Positions 41,282 through 49,847 of a stretch of 64,000 bases of DNA are shown here, one piece after another. Made by a program: the position numbers and the translations under genes. This stretch comes from CAZPQK01 sp964588695. GTDB lineage: Bacteria; Krumholzibacteriota; Krumholzibacteriia; WVZY01; JAKEHA01. The stretch lies in assembly GCA_964588695.1 (NCBI GenBank), contig CAZPQK010000004.1, forward strand, positions 186,001 through 250,000, given 5' to 3'. The notes beneath the pieces are model-generated. The model was not told where the DNA came from. It was given only the letters and a program-made list of their open reading frames with translations, and made no database searches. How positions within the stretch are numbered: position 1 is the first letter of the stretch; the number at the start of each line of letters is the position of its first letter.

Positions 41282-42007
41282 TTACGCAACAACAATGTTG
41301 GCCGGAAGACCAATCAATAGTAGTGGACAAGGATTTCCCACACCTCGATCAACACGATCCGTCAGTTTTCGCCAGTGCGTTGTAGACTCTCCAAACTTGT
41401 CACCAACGAATGCGTGAGACCAACCACCAGGGAAACTTGCTTCCCGTTTTACGGCCACTCCGATGTTTTTTTGCTGCCGTTGGGTTGGACTATAATATTC
41501 CTGTAGGTCTTCGAGAGAATTTATGCCGCGATCTTCGGCGAACTGGCGCACTAACTCGCGCAGGCGCGCTTGCAACGATTCGCCCCGCGTTATAATTGCA
41601 CCGACTGAGATCACACCGTCGGCATGCAACCGCTTGAAATTGTCAAGATCGCGGTCAAAAAAGGGATCCTTGTTATTCCACTCTATCTCTAGAGCAAAAG
41701 CTGAAGCGCCGAACGTCTTTACATGATCCACCTCGTGGCTGATGGATTCCGTCTCCACCCCATCCACGATTCTGCGGATTTCAAACTTGTGCTTTGGCCA
41801 CCCGAGTCTAGTAAGTCCCGACCGGAGCCGCTGTGTGAAGGGGGCCTCCCCTCCGCCGCCGCGAACGAGCTCTTCGATTGGGATTTCGGCTGCGGAAAGA
41901 ACGGCCTCAAGGTCAACAAGAGCCTGTGGCATGTCGTGCTCAAGAATGGCTTCCGCGTGGTGGAGCGCGGTGACGTCAAACTGTTTTTGCCTAAGGACTT
42001 CCAGCAT
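41282..42007 (-). CDS. Type II restriction endonuclease, BglII/BstYI-like family
   Basis: A 241-residue protein resembling the BglII/BstYI endonuclease family. The N-terminal FDVTALHHAEAILEHDMPQALVDLEAVL matches the family's opening helix. The middle carries EVDHVKTFGASAFALEIEWNNKDPFFDRDLDNFKRLH, where Asp94, Glu107 and Glu109 are candidates for metal-binding catalytic residues. GVIITRG-type and GDKFGESTTHW blocks follow. Partner methyltransferase lies downstream. The ATG follows the gyrB stop codon with no gap and in the same frame, so translation probably depends on ribosomes finishing gyrB. Recognition sequence cannot be predicted with confidence. It appears to be an insertion behind gyrB. 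Confidence 0.78.
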   Translation of the reverse strand: MLEVLRQKQFDVTALHHAEAILEHDMPQALVDLEAVLSAAEIPIEELVRGGGGEAPFTQRLRSGLTRLGWPKHKFEIRRIVDGVETESISHEVDHVKTFGASAFALEIEWNNKDPFFDRDLDNFKRLHADGVISVGAIITRGESLQARLRELVRQFAEDRGINSLEDLQEYYSPTQRQQKNIGVAVKREASFPGGWSHAFVGDKFGESTTHWRKLTDRVDRGVGNPCPLLLIGLPANIVVA

Positions 42008-43930
42008 CTACACGTCGAGGTTCTTCACCGCCAGCGCGTTCTCTTGGATGAACTCGCGGCGCGGCTCGACCGCATCGCCCATTAGCACCGAAAAAATATT
42101 GTTAGCTTCCACCGCGTCGTCGATGGACACCTTCAGAATGGTGCGGCTGTCCGGATCCATTGTGGTTTCCCACAGCTGTTCCGGGTTCATCTCGCCAAGA
42201 CCCTTGTAGCGCTGAATGTATACGCCGTCGGCGCCGCCCCAATCCTTAAGGATGCGGTCGCGGTCGTCGTCGTTAAACGCGTAGACTTCCTTCTTGCCCT
42301 TTTTGAGTTTATAGAGCGGTGGCTGGGCGATGTACACCCAACCGTTTTCGATGAGTGGCTTCATGTAGCGGAAGAACAACGTCAACAGAAGCGTACGAAT
42401 GTGCGCGCCGTCGACATCGGCATCGGTCATGATAATGATCTTCTTGTAGCGAACCTTGTCGAGGTCGATGCTTTCACCAACACCCGTGCCGACCGCAGTA
42501 ATGATGGTTTTGACTTCTTCGTTGCCGAAGATCTTGTCCATCCGGCTTTTCTCGACGTTCAAAATTTTTCCGCGCAGCGGCAGGATCGCTTGAAACGCGC
42601 GGTCACGCGCCATCTTCGCCGAACCGCCAGCCGAGTCACCCTCAACCAGATAGATTTCCGCTTCGTCGGCATTGCGCGTCGCGCAGTCGGCTAGCTTGCC
42701 GGGCAGCGACGCACTTTCCAGCGCGGTCTTGCGTCGCGTCAGGTCGCGCGCTTTACGAGCGGCTTCGCGCGCGCGAAAACTGGCGATACACTTTTCGATA
42801 ATCGATTTGGCTTCGCTGGGGTGCTCGCCCAGGTACTCGCGCAGGCCGTCGCCAAACACAGCCTCCACGATTCCGCGGACTTCGCTGTTGCCCAGTTTAG
42901 TCTTAGTCTGCCCTTCAAACTGCGGGTCGCCGATCTTGACACTGATGATTGCGGTTAGCCCCTCGCGCACGTCGTCACCGCCCAGCGAAACCTTCTCTTT
43001 TTTGAACAGGTTCTCTTTGCTGGCGTGGTTGTTGAGCGTACGGGTCAACGCGGTCTTAAAGCCACTTAGATGAGTTCCGCCTTCGAGCGTGTTGATGTTG
43101 TTAGCAAAGCTCAACACGTTTTCGGTGTACGCGTCGGTATACTGCATCGCGACTTCCACATCGATACCGTCTTTCTCGGTATGGATGTAGATAACGTCCT
43201 CCATGATCGGCTTGTTGGTGCCGTTGAGAAACGTCACGAACTCGGTGATACCACCGCCGAACTGAAACGATTTTGTCTTGGGTTTGTCTGGGCGCTCGTC
43301 GGTGAAGTTAATCTTCAGGCCCTTGTTCAAAAACGCCAGCTCGCGCAAACGCGTCGCCAGCGTTTCAAACTTGTAGTCGACGGCTTCGAAAATCTTGTTG
43401 TCCGGGAGAAAGTGAACCGTTGTTCCCGACGCGGCCGAACCATTGGCCTTGGGCGCGTCGCCTTTGGTGAGTAGATCACCCGTAGGCTCGCCGCCTTCGT
43501 AACGCTGAAAGTAGTGCTTGCCCGCGCGATGGATGTCGACTTCCAACCACGACGACAACGCGTTCACTACCGACACGCCTACGCCGTGCAAACCGCCGGA
43601 AACTTTGTAAGTCGCGTCGTCAAACTTTCCGCCCGCGTGTAGCGTCGTCATGACGACTTCAACTGCGGGACGATTCTGTTCGGGATGAAGATCGACCGGG
43701 ATGCCGCGACCGTTATCGCTAACAGTAACCGACTTGTCTTTGTGGATGGTGATGTCGATGGTGTCACAATAGCCAGCCAAAGCTTCGTCGACCGAGTTGT
43801 CCACGACCTCGTAAATAAGGTGATGCACACCTGCGATGTCCGTCGACCCGATGTACATGGCGGGTCGCTTGCGTACCGCCTCCAGGCCCTTAAGTACCTG
43901 AATATTGCCAGCGTTGTATTCTTGCGTCAT
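42008..43930 (-). CDS. gyrB: DNA gyrase subunit B
   Basis: Complete 640-residue GyrB, the ATPase subunit of DNA gyrase. The GHKL ATPase domain is at the N-terminus (YIGSTDIAGVHHLIYEVVDNSVDEALAGYCD with the Glu/Asn site, then GRGIPVD and GGLHGVGVSVVNALS). The transducer domain and the TOPRIM segment follow (EIYLVEGDSAGGSAK with the catalytic Glu, and MTDADVDGAHI with the Mg2+-binding Asp residues). The C-terminus reads EPRREFIQENALAVKNLDV, the normal family ending. It follows dciA by 21 bp as in many bacteria. No gyrA follows; instead the endonuclease ORF begins directly after the stop. Confidence 0.99.
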   Translation of the reverse strand: MTQEYNAGNIQVLKGLEAVRKRPAMYIGSTDIAGVHHLIYEVVDNSVDEALAGYCDTIDITIHKDKSVTVSDNGRGIPVDLHPEQNRPAVEVVMTTLHAGGKFDDATYKVSGGLHGVGVSVVNALSSWLEVDIHRAGKHYFQRYEGGEPTGDLLTKGDAPKANGSAASGTTVHFLPDNKIFEAVDYKFETLATRLRELAFLNKGLKINFTDERPDKPKTKSFQFGGGITEFVTFLNGTNKPIMEDVIYIHTEKDGIDVEVAMQYTDAYTENVLSFANNINTLEGGTHLSGFKTALTRTLNNHASKENLFKKEKVSLGGDDVREGLTAIISVKIGDPQFEGQTKTKLGNSEVRGIVEAVFGDGLREYLGEHPSEAKSIIEKCIASFRAREAARKARDLTRRKTALESASLPGKLADCATRNADEAEIYLVEGDSAGGSAKMARDRAFQAILPLRGKILNVEKSRMDKIFGNEEVKTIITAVGTGVGESIDLDKVRYKKIIIMTDADVDGAHIRTLLLTLFFRYMKPLIENGWVYIAQPPLYKLKKGKKEVYAFNDDDRDRILKDWGGADGVYIQRYKGLGEMNPEQLWETTMDPDSRTILKVSIDDAVEANNIFSVLMGDAVEPRREFIQENALAVKNLDV

Positions 43931-43951
43931 CCTCGTCCCTTAAGAGTAAGT

Positions 43952-44257
43952 CTAATCGTACTCGCGCGCGCTGAAATGAATTCGACTGAGTTTCACGCCA
44001 GGCGCCTTTTTGCGCAAGCGTTGAAGCAGCTCTCGCTCCATGAAATGCAACTCTTGCATCCACGCACCGGGCTCGGCGCGAACGTACAAAACGCCTTCGT
44101 GGATTCGGGTCGCTTCGCTCCGGGCGGCAATCTCCTCGCCGACCACCTCGGGCCACAATGTCAGAATGGTCTGTTCCTTGAATTTTTGGTCGAGACCTAG
44201 ACGGCTGAGAACGGAGGGAAGAACGTCCCCTAAGGGCTTATAGGAACGGCCTGCCAT
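43952..44257 (-). CDS. dciA: DUF721/DciA replicative-helicase loader-type protein
   Basis: A 101-residue protein of the DUF721 family, called DciA in bacteria lacking DnaC, where it helps load the replicative helicase DnaB. Family features: MAGRSYKPLGDVLPSVLSRLGLDQKFKEQTILTLWPEVVGEEIAARSEATRIHEGVLYVRAEPGAWMQELHFMERELLQRLR. The WPEVVG and L.V.......QEL.....L patterns are characteristic. The ATG at 44257 is preceded by GAGGG; the longer frame to 44323 is possible. Its location ahead of gyrB is the usual one, although recF, which often precedes it, lies 11.4 kb away. Confidence 0.88.
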   Translation of the reverse strand: MAGRSYKPLGDVLPSVLSRLGLDQKFKEQTILTLWPEVVGEEIAARSEATRIHEGVLYVRAEPGAWMQELHFMERELLQRLRKKAPGVKLSRIHFSAREYD

Positions 44258-44334
44258 ACCCTCATAATGTAACGCTTGGAGCAACATTTTTGAAGTCATT
44301 TTTAAGGCCAGCGGCGCCCGCAAGCCTTTGTTGT

Positions 44335-44343
44335 TGCTATAGT
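44335..44343 (+). promoter_or_regulatory. Extended -10 promoter of the patatin gene
   Basis: TGCTATAGT, 112 bp before the ATG at 44455. The leader is the longest among this promoter class in the window; GGGGGAG precedes the start codon. Confidence 0.5.
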
Positions 44344-44454
44344 TACGGGTGGCGCCGGTGGGTCGTGGCCGTCATTCCCCCAACCTGCTAGACTGCGGGC
44401 TAGGCAAGGGCCAAGGTTGGTGTTTCTGCAGCGCTGAAACCAAGGGGGAGTCCC

Positions 44455-46968
44455 ATGAGAACCGTGGCCGGACACGCGTTGGCGACGCTTATCGCCAGCG
44501 CGACTTTGTTGTTTTCTACACCCATCCTCGCCAGCGACGCTGCCCAGCGTCAGTCGCGCGAAGTTATAAAGTCCTCATACCAGCAAACCCATTTGGCAAT
44601 CGCAATGGGTGGCGCGGTTTCGTTGGGTTCGTTTGAAGCCGGCATCCTCGCGGAAATGACCAGGCGACTTGAGGCCCACAATCGTAGCGGCGAAAGTCCG
44701 CGCTACGTTATCGACGTGCTCGCGGGCGCATCGGCCGGAAGCATGAGCCTGGCGATGATGGCTAACGAACTCTACGATCCCAGTTGGGACGTCGCGAGTC
44801 CGGAATACGCTGACACCTGCGTTTACTTTCAGGCGTGGGTTACCAAGATTAAAGCGTTGGGGCTGATTCGCGGCGACCGCGAAGTAAAGCTTCACGATGA
44901 TCCGTTCATTTTTGACGAGAACGACCTCTACACGATCTCCAACGAGTCGCTAAAAAGTACGCTTAAGCTAAAGCGCGACATTAAAGACTACAAAAGCAAA
45001 CTAATCGAGTCGGCTGACCATCCGGCAACCGAACCGCCGCTGCTTCCCGGCAATCGCGGTAATACCAGACTAAGCCTGGCACCCGAAACCATGGCTATCG
45101 GTATGACGCTTTCGGCAATGGAAGGCCTCACTCGCGGCGTGTCGTTTCAGGGGAGCGGGCAGACGATGCTGTTGGAACAACCGTTCTTTGATGACCGCCG
45201 ACGATTCGTGTTGAACGGGTACGGACGGCGGCTTTCGTTAATGCTTGGTACTGGTCTCGACGTTAACTGGAACGACGTGGCGTTGACGTCGATTGCCTCC
45301 GGCGCGTTTCCGTTTGCGTTCGAGCCGGTTCGGCTTCGACGCCACCGAAGCGAGTACGAATACCCGCCTCGCGAATTTGACAACGGGACCGAGTTTCACA
45401 CCTACACGTATGTCGACGGTGGTTTCTTTGACAACGACCCGCTGCAGCTGGCCCGTTCGATGGCCACGGAAGTTGACCGAAGCACGCAAGAGGGGCCGGC
45501 GGGGCTCTACCAACCCAATCGCGAGCGCTTGTTCATCTACCTGGCACCGCAGGTAGCGGTCACGACCACCGAAAAGGCTGTGGCGGAAACGTACGTCGAC
45601 GACATCAAGACTTACGGGAATCGCATTGCGAAAATGGCGGTTACGACGGCGCGCAGCCAGGGCTATCGACGCTACATCGACGAGAACGACAATAACCACG
45701 CGCGAGTGCGCGAGCTTGCCCGCGAGATTCGCGCGCTAAGCGACAGCACAGAAGTCGAAGACATGCTACGCGCGTTGGTGTTTATGGGTTCGGCGGGCGT
45801 AGAGTCGCACAACATTCCGCTGTTGCGTCGACTCGCGGACTACGCACGCGACGAGTTGCCGCGGCAGCCACGCTATTGGGACGGTCTCCCCGCCGAAGTA
45901 AAACGTCGGGTCGACTTGCGTCAGGACTGGGGCAGCGACCTTGATATCGCCAATTGGCTTCGCGACGAAGCGCCGAGTGCGCATCGACAACTGTACGTTC
46001 AGTTGTTTGAACTGCGCGACCTTACAGCAACCAACAACTTCGTTTTAATTACCTCAGGCAACGGCGACCAGCTACGACCGCTCGGTCGCCATTGGTTTAG
46101 TTTCGGCGGTTTCTTTAACAAAAAGATCCGCGCGTTCGACTACATGCTTGGACGTTACTACGCCCAAAAGACGCTCCGTAACGACTTGGGCCTGACTTTT
46201 ACCGACACCATCACCGCTGCCGAAATTCATGAGGCGCGCGAGCCGTTCGCGCAACTCGATCAGTCGGGAGCTTTGGCGCTGCACTTTGACCCCGATTCTG
46301 GCGAGCGAGTGCAGTTCCGCGACGCCGCAGAAGACCGCTTGCGTGCTTACGTAAAACACGCTGGCGTTCCCCGGCTCGCTCGTGGAACCGCGTACTCGAT
46401 GGGTAATCGCTGGCTGGACAATCAAATCTATCATTACCCGCGCAGTTTGTTGCTTCGTGGCAACGTCGGTTGGGACAAGTGGAGGTCATCGTCGCTTGCG
46501 TTTGATGTCGACGTTCGTCCGGCGCTGGCCAAACCGCCTTTACTGGGTTGGTTTTTTGGGTGGCTGTGGAGCGAAGACGCTTATGACCAGTCTTTTCGCG
46601 GACCAGATGGAAACCCGCGGTCAGTTTGGGCACAGTTGTTCGTGACCAACGAGTGGGGCCACTGGCAACCCAATGACTGGTGGTACCTGGATACCGGTCT
46701 GGCGCTACACGTGCACTGGCGGGTTGCCAGTTGGATCGCCCCACGCTTTGTGGTCGACATGGGCGTCCGTAGTCGTCACGACCACGATGTCAAGTTCGAC
46801 TGGAACAGCGCCAGGTACTCTGGCGTAGGCGTGGACATCGGCGCGTTGCATCTGGGACTACGCCACCAGGGCGAAAACGCGTTCGACTTTAGTTCGCCGT
46901 CAATATTTCGGGTCGGGTTTTCGGTTGTGCCGCGCACCGTAGCGAGGTCGCTGGCCGCATACTTCTAA
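44455..46968 (+). CDS. Exported patatin-like phospholipase with C-terminal barrel-like domain
   Basis: An 837-residue protein. The signal peptide is in residues 1-27 (ending ILASD). The patatin domain has the oxyanion GGAVSLG (residue 52), the nucleophile elbow GASAG with Ser93 (91-95), and the catalytic Asp in YVDGGFFDNDP (DGG at 321-323). These are the Ser-Asp dyad residues of patatin lipases. The middle is helical. The last 200 residues (LLLRGNVGWDKWRSSSLAFDVDVRP ... WWYLDTGLALHVHWRV ... GVGVDIGALHLGLRHQG ... SIFRVGFSVV) look strand-rich and Trp-rich, so they may be an outer-membrane barrel or lipid-binding sandwich, as in PlpD-like or type V secreted patatins. Inserted in the recF-gyrB interval. 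Confidence 0.82.
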   Translation: MRTVAGHALATLIASATLLFSTPILASDAAQRQSREVIKSSYQQTHLAIAMGGAVSLGSFEAGILAEMTRRLEAHNRSGESPRYVIDVLAGASAGSMSLAMMANELYDPSWDVASPEYADTCVYFQAWVTKIKALGLIRGDREVKLHDDPFIFDENDLYTISNESLKSTLKLKRDIKDYKSKLIESADHPATEPPLLPGNRGNTRLSLAPETMAIGMTLSAMEGLTRGVSFQGSGQTMLLEQPFFDDRRRFVLNGYGRRLSLMLGTGLDVNWNDVALTSIASGAFPFAFEPVRLRRHRSEYEYPPREFDNGTEFHTYTYVDGGFFDNDPLQLARSMATEVDRSTQEGPAGLYQPNRERLFIYLAPQVAVTTTEKAVAETYVDDIKTYGNRIAKMAVTTARSQGYRRYIDENDNNHARVRELAREIRALSDSTEVEDMLRALVFMGSAGVESHNIPLLRRLADYARDELPRQPRYWDGLPAEVKRRVDLRQDWGSDLDIANWLRDEAPSAHRQLYVQLFELRDLTATNNFVLITSGNGDQLRPLGRHWFSFGGFFNKKIRAFDYMLGRYYAQKTLRNDLGLTFTDTITAAEIHEAREPFAQLDQSGALALHFDPDSGERVQFRDAAEDRLRAYVKHAGVPRLARGTAYSMGNRWLDNQIYHYPRSLLLRGNVGWDKWRSSSLAFDVDVRPALAKPPLLGWFFGWLWSEDAYDQSFRGPDGNPRSVWAQLFVTNEWGHWQPNDWWYLDTGLALHVHWRVASWIAPRFVVDMGVRSRHDHDVKFDWNSARYSGVGVDIGALHLGLRHQGENAFDFSSPSIFRVGFSVVPRTVARSLAAYF

Positions 46969-46975
46969 GCGGTGT

Positions 46976-47863
46976 CTACTTAATGAAAGAGTAGATACCT
47001 TTGGCCAGAATCTCGCGGCGAGCACTAACGTCGGCACCGGTGTAGTCGGCGGGTGCACCGGTGGTCTTGTTGGTGTCAAAGATAACGGGCTGTCCGTCTT
47101 TAACAATGTAGTCGAACTTACCGTAGTCAAAACCCAACTGCTTGCGAATGTTGAACAGTTCGGGGTGCGGGTCTTCGTTCCACTCGTTAAACGTGTCGTC
47201 TCCGGCCACGATCGGCGACTTTGCGGCCATGTGGAATCCGTAGTGCTGGTCGCCCAAAAAGTGGAAGTTGTGAACCACGTAGTTGCCTTCGTCGTCCTGC
47301 TCGGTCACCAGTTTTTCCACGACCAATGTGTCGTCGTCAAAGTATTCCGCGGGAACATCGTCTACGTGCTCAAACATCAGATACTGCGCCTGATCGGCAA
47401 ACGTCACCGTGGACGCGTTCAGATGAGGGTACCCGCCCATCATCGCTTCCAACTTGCGCCGAATCTTGCCCGTGTTCTTCCAACGAATCTCTTCGTAAAA
47501 GCGCTCGGGCTTGCCCGCATAGTTGTAGTTGGACTTAACAATCACCGGTCCGGTGTAGCCATTTCCCCGGCTGACTTGTAGTTGGCTGGTAGACGACTTG
47601 CGCACGTCGGTCACGCCGCGGTTTAGCGCAACGGGAAACCGGTCGGCAAACTCTAGATACTTGTCGGGAACGACTGAGAGGTTCACGTGCACGACGGCCA
47701 GGTCGGCGCTCACCGACTCATCGACTCCAAACACGTCCACTACGTCCAACCCGTCACGACGCCAAAACTCGGCGATGTGCGTAATTTTGAACCGGCGCAC
47801 GGTTTGCGGCGACTCGTTTTCGTGATGGATTATGGCGATTCGTGCGTTCATCGGTTTAACCAT
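46976..47863 (-). CDS. ATP-grasp-fold protein
   Basis: A 295-residue cytoplasmic protein with the ATP-grasp layout. An N-terminal pre-ATP-grasp domain (ARIAIIHHENESPQTVRRFKITHIAEFWRRDGLDVVDVFGVDE) is followed by the central domain with GYTGPVIVKSNYNYAGKPERFY (the Lys-containing ATP strand). TLVVEKLV then contributes the Glu. DYGKFDYIVKDGQPVIFDTNKTTGAP follows, where the Asp and Asn form the Mg2+ site. It probably ligates a carboxylate to an amine or thiol; substrate unknown. ATG 47863 or 47851 are both plausible. It converges on the patatin gene with a 7-bp gap. Confidence 0.72.
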   Translation of the reverse strand: MVKPMNARIAIIHHENESPQTVRRFKITHIAEFWRRDGLDVVDVFGVDESVSADLAVVHVNLSVVPDKYLEFADRFPVALNRGVTDVRKSSTSQLQVSRGNGYTGPVIVKSNYNYAGKPERFYEEIRWKNTGKIRRKLEAMMGGYPHLNASTVTFADQAQYLMFEHVDDVPAEYFDDDTLVVEKLVTEQDDEGNYVVHNFHFLGDQHYGFHMAAKSPIVAGDDTFNEWNEDPHPELFNIRKQLGFDYGKFDYIVKDGQPVIFDTNKTTGAPADYTGADVSARREILAKGIYSFIK

Positions 47864-48179
47864 GGTTTCCGATTCTTCAGTGCAAGGAACAGGCCGCCCT
47901 GCCTGAAAACTAAACCCGAACACGCGCGCCGTGCACGGTCTTTTTTGAACGTTGATGCGTTACGGCAACGCCTTTCTTTGCAATGCGTTGGGGTTTCGCG
48001 GGCGCCCCGGCGTTAGTCTTACTGTCGCATCTGCCAGCGACGGAGCCCCCGCCGAACCCTTTTTTGCGGCGTCGGTAAGGCATTTTTGGGGATTATCCAC
48101 CACAATGGGTAAGCAAAAACCCACAGCTTAACGCTGTGGGCTTTTGACGTGAGGCTCGAAAAAGGCGGTGCGAATGGTG
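47864..48179. other. 316-bp intergenic region
   Basis: No supported gene. It contains the bidirectional terminator at 48115-48145 and a small hairpin GCGTT-acggc-AACGC near 47951-47966. The promoter of the ATP-grasp gene must lie in its left part but no clear -10/-35 pair was found. Confidence 0.45.
48115..48145 (-). terminator. Rho-independent terminator of the metalloprotease gene
   Basis: CCCACAGC-ttaac-GCTGTGGG (48120-48127 with 48133-48140), flanked by five A on one side and TTTT on the other, so it can act on both strands. It lies 40 bp after the stop codon at 48180 in the minus direction. Confidence 0.85.
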
Positions 48180-49847
48180 CTATTTGATCATCACGATTTT
48201 CATCGTTTTGACATCCACCTCACCCGCGAGTTGTACAAAGTACACGCCCGATGAGGCCCGTTGGCCATCCGCATCCATCCCGTCCCAGGTAACGCTGCCT
48301 GCACCCGCGGGCCGGGCGCCGGCGACGAGGGTCCGCACCAGTTTTCCGCTCACATCGTAAACACGCAGGCGGATATTCTGAGCGGCGGTCAACTCGTAGT
48401 TGATCGTCGTCGTCGGATTGAATGGGTTCGGGTAGCTGCTAAGTGCCGACTTCGGCGCCGGCGCCGAGCCATCGGGAATAGCCGTCGGCAGCACCAACCA
48501 ACCAAGATCGGCAAAGTGAGCCAGCGTCAGGTCGACACTCGACGAAAGGTTGCTATTGATCGCCGGCTCCATTAACAGGTTGGGAAACGCCGAAACGTCC
48601 CAGTGGGATACCGACGAACCGCCTTCGAACGGATTCGGCGTGTAAATAAGCGGTCGGCCCAGCGCATCGGCACCCGCGAGCTCTGACGGATCTTCCTTGA
48701 TGGTTAGGTTCACCCCGCCACCGAGTTCGGCTTTGATCAAATCGCCGTCCGCCTGACTAACACTCACCACCGGAATGGTCACGGTCGGGTCGGTACCACC
48801 TAGCGTGATCGCACCGGTCGCCTGATTGTTCGCGATGATTACCGCGATCGCGCCAGCGGCTTGCGCGTTAAGGGCTTTGCTAACAAACGTACAGCTTCCG
48901 CGATCGATCAGAGCAATCTTCCCGGAGACATCGTTGGTTATTGCCTCACAGCCATCGGTAGCGGTGCCGGTACCGTCGTCGACCAAAACCACATCGCCGG
49001 TAACACCGGCTACGTCCGGTGCCGGTCCGAAGTTGGCGAGGCCTACGGTAATTTCGCCAGGCAATGTGCCGGGGCTGTTTACGCAAATCTTGGGCGTCCC
49101 GCCCAGAAAGTTCGGGACCTGCGCGACCGCATTGGCGCCAATAAACGCGACATTGCCCGTGTTGGTCAACGACGTGAGGCGCTGGCCGTTGGACATGGCG
49201 GTGTAGGCAAGGCCTTGGGTGTTGTCGAACAGAAACTGCGAGTATACGTCGGGCGAACCCGCAAAGAATGCCCCCGTTCCCGAACTAATAAACTCGCTAA
49301 ACCCAAGCCCGTGACCCATTTCGTGCAACACGACCGGCAACAGTTCAACATCACTACCTTCGTTGCCGTCAAGTCCGTAGTACCAGTTCGACGAAAGGCA
49401 ATTGGGGTTGTTGTCAATGCTGCTGTTGAAAGTAATGTTGATATCGTTGGTCGCCGCCAGGTCGGTGTCGGCCAGCTTGTTGGCAAGCGCTACGTGATAC
49501 CAGGTGTTGGCAAACGGCGCGTTGGGAAAGTCGCGGAAAATCTCGATCGGGCCAGCGCTACCGAGCACGGCGCTGGTCGCCGTGCAAGTTTGTGGATTGA
49601 ACTGCGCTTGCACCCGAATCTCGACGTTGCTGGGCAACAGTCCACCCCAAATGTCTGCGGCTTCCTGAAACACATTGAGCCGCTGCTGTCCAATCGTCGT
49701 TCCGGGGTTGCCCCCGACCGGTGTCGCCGGCGTGGGATCGTTAAACCCTTCGCCAGCGCCGTCTTGATTAACAATCGTGATCGTTGCAGCGTCGGCCGCA
49801 ACGGCAACTGTCAGCAAAAGCAAACTCGTCAATAGCATGCGCTTCAT
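48180..49847 (-). CDS. Secreted zinc metalloprotease with inserted PA domain and sorting domain
   Basis: A 555-residue exported protein. The signal peptide is in residues 1-20. The metalloprotease domain holds the extended zinc motif HEMGHGLGF at residues 175-183, as in metzincins, with Met-rich sequence after it. A protease-associated (PA) domain is recognisable at about 255-385 (GKIALIDRGSCTFVSKALNAQAAGAIAVIIANN). The remainder of the catalytic region reappears as SVSHWDVSAFPNLLMEPAIN, so PA is nested in the protease. The last 80 residues form the FlgD-like sorting domain (YPNPFNPTTTI, VTWDGMDADG, SGVYFVQLAG, KIVMIK). The small exported protein just upstream ends one base before this ATG. 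Confidence 0.88.
   Translation of the reverse strand: MKRMLLTSLLLLTVAVAADAATITIVNQDGAGEGFNDPTPATPVGGNPGTTIGQQRLNVFQEAADIWGGLLPSNVEIRVQAQFNPQTCTATSAVLGSAGPIEIFRDFPNAPFANTWYHVALANKLADTDLAATNDINITFNSSIDNNPNCLSSNWYYGLDGNEGSDVELLPVVLHEMGHGLGFSEFISSGTGAFFAGSPDVYSQFLFDNTQGLAYTAMSNGQRLTSLTNTGNVAFIGANAVAQVPNFLGGTPKICVNSPGTLPGEITVGLANFGPAPDVAGVTGDVVLVDDGTGTATDGCEAITNDVSGKIALIDRGSCTFVSKALNAQAAGAIAVIIANNQATGAITLGGTDPTVTIPVVSVSQADGDLIKAELGGGVNLTIKEDPSELAGADALGRPLIYTPNPFEGGSSVSHWDVSAFPNLLMEPAINSNLSSSVDLTLAHFADLGWLVLPTAIPDGSAPAPKSALSSYPNPFNPTTTINYELTAAQNIRLRVYDVSGKLVRTLVAGARPAGAGSVTWDGMDADGQRASSGVYFVQLAGEVDVKTMKIVMIK

Noticed and set aside
40174..42007. The island as a defence system larger than one restriction-modification pair
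   Set aside because: The carbonic anhydrase-like gene has no link to defence and Fic is dead, so only the two-gene module is claimed.
44374..44454. Possible small RNA in the patatin leader
   Set aside because: The 112-bp leader holds no stable hairpin that I could find by eye, so no RNA gene is claimed.
48085..48110. GATTATCCACCAC as a DnaA box
   Set aside because: The ninth base differs from TTATNCACA and there is no second site nearby; far from the origin.
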